Part shown: piece by piece, positions 10,021 through 18,439 of the stretch | How the letters are laid out: each line of letters starts with the position of its first letter | How positions within the stretch are numbered: position 1 is the first letter of the stretch | Assembly (NCBI GenBank): GCA_016717205.1 | Contig: JADKGC010000010.1 | Span: 62,001 to 126,000 of the forward strand | DNA: 64,000 nt | From: Candidatus Flexifilum breve | GTDB taxonomy: Bacteria > Chloroflexota > Anaerolineae > Aggregatilineales > Phototrophicaceae | Direction of reading: 5' to 3' | Made by a program: the position numbers and the translations under genes | The notes under the pieces: generated by a model | What the model saw: only the letters and a program-made list of their open reading frames with translations | Databases searched by the model: none | Told to the model about the DNA's origin: nothing

Positions 10021-11662
10021 ACACCGTCACACCGCCGATTTCCGCGACGACATTGAGCTGATCACGACACGGCGCCGTGCCAAACGGCACTTCTTCGGGG
10101 CCGTAGAGCACATAGCGCACATTGTATTCGTCGAGGATCGCGGAACACTCCGCCGTGCCTGCATACCAGTCGAGCACCTGCTGCCGCTTGACCGCTGCGT
10201 TCAGCGTCTCATAGGGATGGCCGTAGACCACGCGCGTCTCCGCCCACCCGGGGATCCACGCGCTGACGACGGGTGATGCCAGCACCACATCACTGCTGGA
10301 GCTGTGTTGGTTCACCCAGTCATAGGTGACATAGTAGTCGTGTTCGAGGAAGACGCCGACCGCCGTTCCGGGATCACCGCTGAGCGCCGGCAGCGCGACC
10401 GGGAGGAAGAGCACGAAAATCTGGCTGACGGCCATCAACGGGATGACGAGCGCGAAGACGTACGAACGCACGCGGCGGTTAATCCGCGTGATCCACACAT
10501 CTTCGACCGCGCGGGTTGCGAAATAGGCGATCGGGAGCATCAGGCCAACCGCGAAGCGCCGTCCGGCGCCTGTTGGCAGGTACATCACGACCAGAATCGC
10601 CAGCAGCCACAGCACAACCAAGCGGTCGCCGTCGCGCTCAAACCGTGTGATGCCGCGGATGAACCCGGGCAGACCGAGCAGCAGCGGTATACCCAAGCCG
10701 ATGAGCAGTGCAGCGGGGGCCGGCGCAGGGTTGATGTTCTGGCGATTCCATTCGGCGAAACCGGGATTGTAAGTGATGATCAGCGCGTAGTAGACCGCAA
10801 TCGGCAGCGCGGGCAACACCAGCGCCAGCCCGAAGCGCACGAGGCGCGGCGACAGCTTGCCTTGATCGCGCCAGTCGAACAGCCCGAAGAGCGCCGCCGC
10901 CACGCCAAACGGGATGAGCGCGTGCGGGTAGAGAATGGCGAGCGCCAAACTGAGCAGCGCGATCAGCGGAACGGCGCGATCCAGCGCTGGGTCCTGGTCC
11001 GCGCCGGGACGGAATGCCAGAACAAAGTACCCGGCCAGCAGCGCGAGACACGCAATCGTCAGCGGAAAGTGGACATTCACGAAGGTGCTGTAGAGCGGGT
11101 AGACCTCGGGCACCGTGATATCGGGAAAGCTGACATCCTGCAGCAGCGGCGTGAACAACCAACCCAAGCCGGAACCGAGCGCCGCGATCACGAAGAACAC
11201 GCGCCGCGCGCGGATCTTCGTCCACACCGCCGCGCCGAGTTGATACAGGCTGATGTACATGAACAGCGCTGCGAATACGCGCGCTACATGGAAGATGACC
11301 ACCGCGGGCACGCTCATCACCCGGGCGATGTGCCCGAGCAGCGGGTACAGCCCCTGTAAAAACGCGCCGGGGTATGTCTCGGATGTATGCTGGAAAAACG
11401 TCACCCAGAGCCCGCGTTCACCTTGCACAATCTTCGAGAGGTAGGTTGCGCCATCGAGGTAGTTATGCAGCGCGCCCATAAACTGCCACTCGGATGTTCC
11501 GGTCAGCGCCATCCAGACCAGCGGGGCAAACGCCAGTAAGATCAAACCGCTGGCGACAATAATCACCCATCGCCACTCGGCGGCGATGATGTGGACGGCC
11601 TGTCGTGATTGCATCGAGTTTATCCTAATCGATGTGGGTTCTGACCACGTAATCTGAGGCAT
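10010..11662 (-). CDS. Large multi-pass membrane protein, first gene of glycan operon
   Basis: 550 residues. The ATG at 11662 has GGGGAG five bases upstream, which supports this start over the later Met at residue 17. A helix at about residues 32-55 is followed by an outer loop GTSEWQFMGALHNYLDGATY and about ten more helices, then a soluble tail with PYETLNAAVKRQQVLDWYAG. No family was recognised with certainty; layout, size and context resemble GT-C glycosyltransferases. It is the first gene of a minus-strand chain of seven genes joined by overlaps of 4 or 11 bases, apart from one 156-base gap. Confidence 0.7.
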   Translation of the reverse strand: MPQITWSEPTSIRINSMQSRQAVHIIAAEWRWVIIVASGLILLAFAPLVWMALTGTSEWQFMGALHNYLDGATYLSKIVQGERGLWVTFFQHTSETYPGAFLQGLYPLLGHIARVMSVPAVVIFHVARVFAALFMYISLYQLGAAVWTKIRARRVFFVIAALGSGLGWLFTPLLQDVSFPDITVPEVYPLYSTFVNVHFPLTIACLALLAGYFVLAFRPGADQDPALDRAVPLIALLSLALAILYPHALIPFGVAAALFGLFDWRDQGKLSPRLVRFGLALVLPALPIAVYYALIITYNPGFAEWNRQNINPAPAPAALLIGLGIPLLLGLPGFIRGITRFERDGDRLVVLWLLAILVVMYLPTGAGRRFAVGLMLPIAYFATRAVEDVWITRINRRVRSYVFALVIPLMAVSQIFVLFLPVALPALSGDPGTAVGVFLEHDYYVTYDWVNQHSSSSDVVLASPVVSAWIPGWAETRVVYGHPYETLNAAVKRQQVLDWYAGTAECSAILDEYNVRYVLYGPEEVPFGTAPCRDQLNVVAEIGGVTVYAR

Positions 11663-11839
11663 GGATGCTCCCCGATGAAAATATACCGCATTTTGCGTGT
11701 GTGCTGCACGTTACCATTGTAGACGGAACTCGTCGGCGCTAATCTCAAGGAATCTCACGGAATTGTTCAAACTCAATTACGTAAAAACACGTTCCCCCGT
11801 TACAATGAGGGAGACTGGCTGTCTAGAGGAGCAAGTGCG
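11663..11839. promoter_or_regulatory. Divergent intergenic region
   Basis: 177 bases between the glycan operon (leftward) and the NTPase gene (rightward). A rightward -10-like TACAAT stands at 11801-11806, with only a weak -35 candidate near 11777. The ribosome site AGAGGAG is at 11825-11831 for the ATG at 11840. No clear leftward promoter was picked out. No RNA gene was recognised here. Confidence 0.45.
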
Positions 11840-14533
11840 ATGGAATTTAACGGTCAGAATTTCGCTGCCGGGTTGCTGGCGGGCTGGCTAAGTGCTTATG
11901 TCATTTATCGATCACGCCATCAGCTTAAGGCGCTGCGGGAAGCGGCCGGGCAAAGCGCGCAAAACGTCCAAAAATCGGCGACGCGCAGCGCGGACAGCCG
12001 CTATATCTCTGACTTGATTGAACGCTGCGAAACCTCGCACCTCGCCGGTCAGTTCACTAAGCTGTCGAGCGTACTGGTCGAACCGCGCTTTCTGCCTGCG
12101 CCGGAATTCGCCAGTCCGAGTGAGGATCTCGCCTATAACATCTACCGGGTCGTGCCAACCATTCACGACCACCCGTACCTGCACGCGCCGTATCAGGTGC
12201 AAACGCTGAGCATTAATGATCTCGCGCTCGGCGATCATGCGATTGCCCTGCTCGGTCTGCCGGGCAGTGGACGCAGCACCGCGCTGCAAGCCATTGCCCT
12301 GCATGCGCTGAACAAGATCCGGTTCGAGCCACCCCCCGACAAAGTGCAGGCGAAACTCGATGCCGCCGAAGCCGCGCTGGCCGAAAAAGAACGCGCGGTG
12401 CGCATCAAAGAGCGCGTGCTGATCGAACAGAAGGCGAAAGAGCGCCTCGCCAACGAGCAAGGCGAAAACTACGAGGCCGCTGCGGACGAACAGGTCAAGA
12501 ACATAATCCCACTGTTCCGCCGCTTGATGCCTCTCTACCTGCACCTCTCTGATCTGCACCTCCAGAGTCCAGAGCATGGTCAGGAAGCCGACCCCGCCGA
12601 ATTGATCGTCCGGGCGGTTCAACACACCGTCCGCCGCGTGACGGCCAGCACCATCCCGCGGCAGCTCTACAGCCGCCTGAACAAGGGGCAGGTGCTGCTG
12701 CTGATCGACGGCTATGACGATCTGCCTGAAACGGAACGCCCCGCAGCGCTCGCCTGGCTGCAAGGGATGCTGCAGGAATACAAACACAACTTCTTCATTG
12801 TCGTCGGCCCCGCCGAAGGTTACGGCAGCCTGACTAATCTCGGCTTCACGCCTGTTTTCATGCGCCCGTGGAGCGATCTTGATCTGGAACGCGGCACGGA
12901 GCGCTGGGCAGAAGCCTGGGTACAGACCGCGCGCAAGATGGGGAACCGCCGCGCCAGCAAGCCAACCGAGGAGCAAATGGCGATTGCGCGCAAGAACGGG
13001 CGCGCCCTGTCGACCGTCGAAGCGACGCTCAAAATCTGGGGCACGTATGCCGACGACACTGAAACGATCGGTGCGGAAGGCTGGATACGCGCCTACCTGA
13101 AGCGCCACAAGGTCACCGCCGAACTCATTCAGCAAATTGCGCCGCTCGCCGCGCTCCAGCTTGACGAGGGCTACATCACCGTCGCGCGTTTGCAGGCGCT
13201 CGCGCTCGGCACCACCGAACTCGGCGGTGCGCCAACCGACGACGCCATCCCCGAACCGGAGCTTGAAGCACCGCCCGTCGCGCCTGCCAAAGGCAAACGC
13301 GGCAAGAGTAAAGATGGCGAGGCCGAAGACGAGGCCGAAACCACCGTGCAGGGGCGGCTGCTGACGACGCTCAAGCGCAGCGGTGTGCTCTTTCACTGGA
13401 AAGGCAACCGCTACACCTTCCGCTCACCGATCATCGCGGCTTATCTCGCCAGTTTGACGCTCAAGCCGGAAGATGTACCCGCGAAGCTCAACAGCCCGGC
13501 GTGGCAGCCCGCCCTCGCCTTTAGCGCGCTGCATGTCAAGCTGGATCGCATTGTGGCGGAGCGCATGAAAGCCACACCTGACCTGCTCAACGACAACGTG
13601 ATCGACATGGCACGCTGGCTGGCCTACGCTCCGCCGGATGTGCAGTGGCGCGGCCCGTTGATCAAACAGTTGGGGACGATGCTCACGCAGCCCAACCAAT
13701 ATCCACACACCCGTGAACGCGCCGCCGCCGCGCTGATCGATGGTCGTGACCGCAACACGCTGGTCGCCTTCCGCCTTGCGGTGCGCAGCGCCGATCCGAC
13801 CGTACGCCGTCTCGGCTGCCTCGGCCTAGGCGCGCTGGCCGAACCGGAAGGCCAGAAAGACCTGCTGCCCCTGCTCAACGATCAGGAAGAAGATGTGCAG
13901 TTGTCCGCGGGTATGGGCCTCGGCGCGATTGGCACCGAAGAAGCGCTCTCGGCGATGGTCGAAGCGTTCGTGGCGGGTACGGAACCGCTGCGCCGCGCGA
14001 TGGCGGAAGCCTTCGCCGCCCTGCCCCATGACGGCTACGAGATCATCTATGAAGGCGCAAACTCCGACGACATGCTCCTGCGCCGCGCCGCGATCTTCGG
14101 ACTGCGCCGCATTCGCACCACCTGGGCGCTGATCGCCATCTATCGCGCGTTCCTCGAAGACGAACAATGGTACGTCCGCTCGGCGGCGCAAGAAGCCTTC
14201 CAAGAGATTCAGTACGGCAAGGTGACGAACCCGACGGTCGGTTATCCGTCACCGGAAACCATCGAATGGCTGCAAGAGTGGGCGGCGGAGAAAGGCGAAC
14301 AGATTCAGACGAGCGACGCCGCTATCCAGATGCTGCTGCGCGCGCTGCAGGAAGGCGAACCCGGCATCAAGCAGTTGGCCGCGCTCGACCTCGGCCAGTT
14401 GGGCTTCGTGACCAATATCAAAGCGCTGTACACGGCGCTGCGCGATGGGCGCGATGATGTCCGCGGCGCGGCGCATCGCGCGCTGGCCTATTTCCAGCAG
14501 ACGCTCGGCGAAAAACTGCCCTCGGCGATTTAA
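11840..14533 (+). CDS. Membrane-anchored NACHT-like NTPase with HEAT repeats
   Basis: 897 residues, ATG with a good AGAGGAG site. Residues 7-23 form a single N-terminal membrane anchor. A P-loop GLPGSGRST lies at 139-147; the usual Lys is Arg145 (codon CGC at 12272-12274). A long charged helical segment (about 165-215) precedes the Walker B-like strand VLLLIDGYDDLP at 285-296, whose LLLIDGxDE style is that of NACHT NTPases. A low-complexity Pro/Lys/Glu linker lies at about 470-500. The C-terminal third (about 600-890) is made of helical pairs such as DPTVRRLGCLGLGALAEPEG that fit HEAT repeats. Such proteins often sense or scaffold other molecules; target unknown. It is a single gene with its own terminator. 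Because of the Arg, ATP hydrolysis may be weak or absent. Confidence 0.8.
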   Translation: MEFNGQNFAAGLLAGWLSAYVIYRSRHQLKALREAAGQSAQNVQKSATRSADSRYISDLIERCETSHLAGQFTKLSSVLVEPRFLPAPEFASPSEDLAYNIYRVVPTIHDHPYLHAPYQVQTLSINDLALGDHAIALLGLPGSGRSTALQAIALHALNKIRFEPPPDKVQAKLDAAEAALAEKERAVRIKERVLIEQKAKERLANEQGENYEAAADEQVKNIIPLFRRLMPLYLHLSDLHLQSPEHGQEADPAELIVRAVQHTVRRVTASTIPRQLYSRLNKGQVLLLIDGYDDLPETERPAALAWLQGMLQEYKHNFFIVVGPAEGYGSLTNLGFTPVFMRPWSDLDLERGTERWAEAWVQTARKMGNRRASKPTEEQMAIARKNGRALSTVEATLKIWGTYADDTETIGAEGWIRAYLKRHKVTAELIQQIAPLAALQLDEGYITVARLQALALGTTELGGAPTDDAIPEPELEAPPVAPAKGKRGKSKDGEAEDEAETTVQGRLLTTLKRSGVLFHWKGNRYTFRSPIIAAYLASLTLKPEDVPAKLNSPAWQPALAFSALHVKLDRIVAERMKATPDLLNDNVIDMARWLAYAPPDVQWRGPLIKQLGTMLTQPNQYPHTRERAAAALIDGRDRNTLVAFRLAVRSADPTVRRLGCLGLGALAEPEGQKDLLPLLNDQEEDVQLSAGMGLGAIGTEEALSAMVEAFVAGTEPLRRAMAEAFAALPHDGYEIIYEGANSDDMLLRRAAIFGLRRIRTTWALIAIYRAFLEDEQWYVRSAAQEAFQEIQYGKVTNPTVGYPSPETIEWLQEWAAEKGEQIQTSDAAIQMLLRALQEGEPGIKQLAALDLGQLGFVTNIKALYTALRDGRDDVRGAAHRALAYFQQTLGEKLPSAI

Positions 14534-14540
14534 CCTGCAC

Positions 14541-14570
14541 AACAGGCGACCCGGCTGCGGGTCGCCTGTT
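14541..14570 (+). terminator. Strong intrinsic terminator after NTPase gene
   Basis: Perfect 13-bp stem aacaggcgacccg/cgggtcgcctgtt with a four-base loop gctg, followed by ttta. It starts seven bases after the NTPase stop codon. Confidence 0.88.
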
Positions 14571-14593
14571 TTACCCCAACCTCCGAAGTCTCT

Positions 14594-15514
14594 ATGTCTC
14601 GGTTGACCACCGGCTATGTGATCGGGCTCGTCGGCGTCATCATCTGGTCGACGACGGGCATCCTCATCGGCTACCTGCTCACCACCTATGCCCTGCCCGC
14701 ACTGTTACTCGCGTTCTGGCGCAACCTGTTCGCCTGCGTGGCGCTCCTCCCCGCCCTGACGCTCATTCGGCGGCGTCTGCCGCGCATCGAGCGCCGCCAG
14801 GTGCGCTTCTATGCCGTTTACGGTCTGCTGCTGGCGTTGTTCAACTCAGTCTGGACGATCTCGGTGCAGGCGAACGGCGCGGCAGTTGCGACCGTACTCG
14901 GCTATAGCTCGGCGGGTTTCACCGCGGTCTTCGCCTGGTGGTTATTCGGCGAACAACTGCGCTTGCCCAAAATCATGGCCGTGACGCTCAGCTTAATCGG
15001 CTGCGTCATGGTCGCGAACGCCTACGACCCGGCGATGTGGAACATCAACCCGGTCGGCATCGTCACGGGTTTGGGAACCGGGGTGCTGTTCGCGTTCTAC
15101 AACCTGATGGGCAAGTCAGCGGCGCAGCGCGGACTCGACACGTGGAATTCCCTGCTCTGCTCATTCGCGTTCGCCACGCTCTTCACGTTCGTGTTCAACC
15201 TGCTGCCGGGCACAAGCACTGGCCTCGTACCCGATCTCCCGCTCGATGGCTGGTTGATCCTCATACTGCTCTCGTTTGGGCCAACGGTGTTGGGGTTTGG
15301 CCTGTATACGGCCTCGATGCGCTACCTCTCCGCCAGCACAGCCAGCTTGCTCGCCACACTCGAACCCGCCTTCACGGCGGTGGAAGCATACCTGTGGCTC
15401 GGCGAACGTCTGAGCATCGTGCAAATTATCGGCAGTCTGGTGATTCTCGCCGGGGTCGTACTGGTGCGGTTGGAAAAAGAGCCGGAGACGCCTAAGGCGT
15501 CGTCTCCGGTGTGA
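14594..15514 (+). CDS. EamA/DMT-family transporter
   Basis: 306 residues from the ATG at 14594. Ten predicted helices in two repeats of about 140 residues, the layout of drug/metabolite exporters of the EamA family. Typical features include IIWSTTGILIGYLL near the start, FWRNLFACVALLPAL in helix 2 and, in the second half, ATLEPAFTAVEAYLWLGERLS, the EamA consensus around helices 9-10. Substrate unknown; family members export amino acids, purines or other metabolites. No clear ribosome site is visible. The last 23 bases overlap the end of the convergent lipoprotein gene. Confidence 0.9.
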   Translation: MSRLTTGYVIGLVGVIIWSTTGILIGYLLTTYALPALLLAFWRNLFACVALLPALTLIRRRLPRIERRQVRFYAVYGLLLALFNSVWTISVQANGAAVATVLGYSSAGFTAVFAWWLFGEQLRLPKIMAVTLSLIGCVMVANAYDPAMWNINPVGIVTGLGTGVLFAFYNLMGKSAAQRGLDTWNSLLCSFAFATLFTFVFNLLPGTSTGLVPDLPLDGWLILILLSFGPTVLGFGLYTASMRYLSASTASLLATLEPAFTAVEAYLWLGERLSIVQIIGSLVILAGVVLVRLEKEPETPKASSPV

Positions 15515-16025
15515 TTTCGGGGGTGTTTTCAGCCGTTGGCAGCGCCTCATTGGCGGGATCGCAGCGCACGACGCGGTCAAAATCCGTGTGGAACACGTAT
15601 TCCCGTTCGCCTGCCTCGAGCAAAATACGATAGCCGCCGACTTCCATCGGCGTCGCCGTTTGCTCGGGCAGCGGACAGTTGAGCGCGCTGTCTGTCCACG
15701 TGACGGCCAGCACTTCCACAAGCTGCACGCGCTGCTGCGGCAGATCGAGCTCCTGCGCGATCTCGCGCTGCGCAATGCCGACGAGCGAGGCCGCAACCGG
15801 ATCCTGCGCGATCAGCGCTTCCCCGGAAGCAGGCGTGGCCGTGTGCGTCGGGACGAGATCCGCAGGCGCGGGCAGTCCAGCGGGCGTGGTCGTCGGCGGT
15901 GCTGCCGTCGGGACGTCCGTCGCCGTGGCCGGAATCAAAGACGCTGTCGGTACCGGCGTATTCTCACTTGAACACGCGGCCAACAGCACAAGTGCGGCGA
16001 ACAAAAGGCTGCGGCGGATCATCAT
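15492..16025 (-). CDS. Lipoprotein with Thr/Pro-rich linker
   Basis: 177 residues, start ATG at 16025 sharing one base with the upstream stop (TAATG), so translation is probably coupled. The signal peptide ends in the lipobox LLAAC at residues 14-18, predicting attachment to the outer face of the membrane. Residues 20-65 are Thr/Ala/Pro-rich. The remaining part (about 75-160) holds a small domain with QREIAQELDLPQQRVQLVEV and an odd Cys pair (CPLPEQ, RCDP). No family recognised. Its 3' end overlaps the EamA gene on the other strand by 23 bases. Confidence 0.8.
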   Translation of the reverse strand: MMIRRSLLFAALVLLAACSSENTPVPTASLIPATATDVPTAAPPTTTPAGLPAPADLVPTHTATPASGEALIAQDPVAASLVGIAQREIAQELDLPQQRVQLVEVLAVTWTDSALNCPLPEQTATPMEVGGYRILLEAGEREYVFHTDFDRVVRCDPANEALPTAENTPEITPETTP

Positions 16026-16345
16026 TATGAATTACTGAGCAGTTCCTCGACCTGACCGGTACTCAGACCCATGATGGTGACGAGTTTGTCGCGCCCATTC
16101 GCGCCAGCGACAACTTCGAGACGGTTAACGGAGATTTCCAGACGAAAGGCCAGCGCTTCGAGCACTTCTTCATTCGCCTCATCGCTCCCTGCCGCTTCCG
16201 CGGTCAAGCGAATCTTGACGATTTTGTGGTCGCCTTCTTCCTGAATTCCCACAAACTCGGTTTTCTCCGCTTGCGTGACCACACGAACGGTGATGGCTGC
16301 GCCGCTGCGCGCATCGGTGATCTCGAACTTGCGATTATTGGGCAT
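16025..16345 (-). CDS. DUF167/YggU family protein
   Basis: 106 residues, ATG at 16345. Carries the family pattern of a small alpha/beta protein with KIRLTAEAAGSDEANEEVLEALA and VEVVAGANGRDKLV-type strands (here LEVVAGANGRDKLVTI), in which the gene neighbourhood YggS-YggT-YggU is conserved across many bacteria. Biochemical role of the family is unknown. It is downstream of yggT by 149 bases that contain a hairpin, and upstream of a lipoprotein gene with which it shares one base. Confidence 0.85.
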   Translation of the reverse strand: MPNNRKFEITDARSGAAITVRVVTQAEKTEFVGIQEEGDHKIVKIRLTAEAAGSDEANEEVLEALAFRLEISVNRLEVVAGANGRDKLVTIMGLSTGQVEELLSNS

Positions 16346-16458
16346 GGGTCTGTTCTCTTTACCGATTTATAACCTATCATGACTACATCGTATCATGGCC
16401 TTTATTCTATGAAAAGTAAAGGCTCGCATGAGGGTGATAGCAGAATTGAGATTGCATT

Positions 16459-16480
16459 GGGATGCGTCGTAACGCATCCC
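16459..16480. repeat. Inverted repeat after yggT
   Basis: Arms gggatgcgt and acgcatccc with a four-base loop cgta, in the 149-base gap between yggT and the DUF167 gene. No T-tract on either side, so it may act as a processing or partial termination hairpin rather than a full terminator. Confidence 0.7.
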
Positions 16481-16494
16481 TTATTCAGCTCAAA

Positions 16495-16728
16495 CTAGAC
16501 CAGAATTTGCATGAGTACCTGAATGATCAGGAACACGATCAGGGGGCTGAAATCGAAGCCGCCCATATCCGGCAGCGCCTTGCGAATCGGCGCGAGGATC
16601 GGTTCTGTCACGTCGATCAAAAACCGGGCAATCGGATGTGACCGATCCAGCCCCGGCAGCCAGCTCATCAACACGCGCGCCAGCAAAATCAGTTCAAACA
16701 GCCACAACACTGTGATCAGGATATTCAT
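16495..16728 (-). CDS. YggT family membrane protein
   Basis: 77 residues with two membrane helices (about 3-20 and 57-75) and between them the family core SWLPGLDRSHPIARFLIDVTEP and PIRKALPD, a short amphipathic region. YggT proteins have been tied to osmotic shock tolerance and, by neighbourhood with SepF and DivIVA in Gram-positive lineages, to the division site; the precise function is unknown. Twelve bases downstream of yggS. Confidence 0.9.
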   Translation of the reverse strand: MNILITVLWLFELILLARVLMSWLPGLDRSHPIARFLIDVTEPILAPIRKALPDMGGFDFSPLIVFLIIQVLMQILV

Positions 16729-16740
16729 CGCTGCTGTCCT

Positions 16741-17448
16741 CTACCTCTCTCCAAAGATTGCTCTACCAATCCGAACCAGAGTCGCGCCTTCTTCCACGGC
16801 GACCGGATAATCGTCCGTCATCCCCATGCTGAGATCCGGCAGCGGCGGGCCCAGAGACTCCGCCAGCCGATCCCGCAGTTCCCGCAGTCCCGCAAACACC
16901 GGACGCGCCGCTTGCATGTCCGGCACAATCGGGGCCATCGTCATCAAGCCGCGGACATTCAGCCCCGGCAGCGCGCAGATCTGGCGCACTTCCTCCCAGA
17001 CCGCCGCGCGCACCGCGGGGTCAGTCTGCCAGCCGAACGCGGGCAGGCCGCCTTTGCTCTCTTCGCCGGAAATATTGATCTCCAGCAGCACGTCGAGCGT
17101 GCCGCCGCGCTCCGTGACCGCGCGAGCGAGCTTATCCGCCAGCTTAAGCCGGTCGACCGAATGCACGACGTTGAACAGCGGCGGCACATACTTCGCCTTG
17201 CGGCTCTGAATGTGGCCGATCATGTGCCAGGTCGTCACGACGTTCACCTGTGGAATCTTCGACTCAGCTTCTTCTACGCGATTTTCGCCAAAATGTTGCA
17301 CGCCCGCCGCCGCCGCTTCGAGCACCAATGCCGCGGGATGCGTTTTGCTCACGGCAATGAGCGTGACCGCCGCTGGATCCCGCCCGACCCGCGCGCAGGC
17401 CGTCGTGATCGTCTCTTGAACGCGCTGAATGTTATCCGCAATGCTCAT
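16741..17448 (-). CDS. yggS: PLP homeostasis protein YggS/PLPBP
   Basis: 235 residues from the ATG at 17448, which overlaps the pgeF stop by four bases (ATGA); a longer frame upstream lies within pgeF and is rejected. A single alanine-racemase-like N-terminal barrel domain. LIAVSKTHP holds the PLP-binding Lys, followed by FGENRVEEAESK, WHMIGHIQSRKAKYV and GLMTMAP, then the phosphate-binding SMGMTDDYPVAV near the end. All are hallmark family motifs. Such proteins bind pyridoxal phosphate without known catalysis and tune free PLP and amino-acid balance. Confidence 0.95.
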   Translation of the reverse strand: MSIADNIQRVQETITTACARVGRDPAAVTLIAVSKTHPAALVLEAAAAGVQHFGENRVEEAESKIPQVNVVTTWHMIGHIQSRKAKYVPPLFNVVHSVDRLKLADKLARAVTERGGTLDVLLEINISGEESKGGLPAFGWQTDPAVRAAVWEEVRQICALPGLNVRGLMTMAPIVPDMQAARPVFAGLRELRDRLAESLGPPLPDLSMGMTDDYPVAVEEGATLVRIGRAIFGER

Positions 17449-18227
17449 AGCGCAATCACCGCGCCGAAGCGCCCGGTCTTCCCTTTCTCCTGCCGATGCG
17501 AGAAAAATTCGTCGACGTGCTCGGCGGTGCACAGTCCCGCCACGTCGATATGTTCGCTCAACACGCCCGCCCGTTCCAGATCAAGCTGATTAGCCGCCCA
17601 CAGATTGAGGTAGGCCGTGCCATCCGTCGCGTCACGCCGAATCAGCCCCGCGGTCGTCCCGAAGTGCTCCTGCACAGCGGCGACCACTTCCTCACCGACC
17701 TGATACTTGTTCGGGCCAATCGCCGGGCCGATCCCCGCGCGGATATCCGCCGGGTCGCAGCCATACGCGCTGACCATCGCCCGAATCACGATTCCGGCAA
17801 TCCCCTGCACCGTCCCACGCCAGCCCGCATGGGCAATCGCGATTACCCCGTTACGCGGGTCGTGATACAGGATAGGCGTGCAGTCGGCGAAGCGCATTGA
17901 GAGCGGCAGGCCGACGCGGTCGGTCATCAGCCCATCGGCGTGCGCTAACCAGCGGCGACCGCTCACCGGTTGGTTGGCGATCACCACGTCGGCGCTGTGC
18001 ACCTGCCAGACGGTGCACGCTTTCGCGTCGTCTACCCCCAGCGTCGCATACATCCGTTCGTGATTCTGCCGCACGGCCTTCGGGTCATCACCGACATTGC
18101 CGCCCAGGTTCAACGAGTCGAACGGAGCGCGGCTCGCCCCACCCTGCCGCGTGAATACTCCATGCCGAATCCCCTCCCACCCGCCGAAGCGGTAGTAGGT
18201 CAGCCCTTCGCGTGTCACTCGTTCCAA
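17445..18227 (-). CDS. pgeF: Peptidoglycan editing factor / laccase-domain (YfiH, DUF152) protein
   Basis: 260 residues if started at the TTG at 18227, chosen because GGAGGTGG lies five bases upstream; a TTG at 18242 is inside-out relative to that site. Residues that bind zinc and the substrate are seen in VHSADVV, RFADCTPIL and HAGWRGTVQG, with GPAIGPNKYQVG and the C-terminal SHRQEKGKTGRFGAVIAL. Family members were first called laccases, are reported as purine nucleoside phosphorylases/adenosine deaminases in some species, and in E. coli remove misplaced L-Ser from peptidoglycan precursors. First gene of the minus-strand yggS cluster. A TATAAT box lies 24 bases before this start. Confidence 0.92.
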   Translation of the reverse strand: MERVTREGLTYYRFGGWEGIRHGVFTRQGGASRAPFDSLNLGGNVGDDPKAVRQNHERMYATLGVDDAKACTVWQVHSADVVIANQPVSGRRWLAHADGLMTDRVGLPLSMRFADCTPILYHDPRNGVIAIAHAGWRGTVQGIAGIVIRAMVSAYGCDPADIRAGIGPAIGPNKYQVGEEVVAAVQEHFGTTAGLIRRDATDGTAYLNLWAANQLDLERAGVLSEHIDVAGLCTAEHVDEFFSHRQEKGKTGRFGAVIAL

Positions 18228-18251
18228 ATGCCACCTCCACAACCTGCGGAG

Positions 18252-18280
18252 ATTATACTCTCTCCCGTGTGTGTAACGAT
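18252..18280 (-). promoter_or_regulatory. Promoter for pgeF-yggS-yggT cluster
   Basis: Perfect -10 TATAAT on the minus strand at 18257-18252, with only a poor -35 (ATCGTT) at 17-bp spacing. It would give a leader of about 18 bases before the TTG start at 18227. Confidence 0.55.
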
Positions 18281-18285
18281 ACGGT

Positions 18286-18314
18286 TTGTTAACCTTAACT
18301 TTTAACGCTATACT
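18286..18314 (+). promoter_or_regulatory. Sigma-70-type promoter upstream of response regulator
   Basis: TTGTTA at 18286-18291 and TATACT at 18309-18314 with 17-bp spacing. The leader to the ATG at 18440 would be about 120 bases and contains AAGGAGAGG near 18392-18400, too far to be the ribosome site. Confidence 0.6.
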
Positions 18315-18439
18315 GCCTAGACCAATATCGCGTTATACTTCTGATAAACGTGAGCGAGACACTTTGATAATCCAAGAGATCAGAACAGGGAAAGGAGAGG
18401 GCGGACGGCTGTTCAAGGGAATAGCAAGCCGCACACTTC

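Noticed and set aside
11663..11839. Possible tRNA in the divergent gap
   Set aside because: No cloverleaf arms or T-loop sequence found; the same holds for the gaps at 49408-49678 and 50817-51003.
11912..13396. 494-codon open frame on the minus strand
   Set aside because: Antisense to the NTPase gene; no motif, no ribosome site.
17449..17532. Longer N-terminus for YggS
   Set aside because: The added 28 residues are Arg-rich and lie inside pgeF; the ATGA overlap at 17445-17448 gives the family-typical start.
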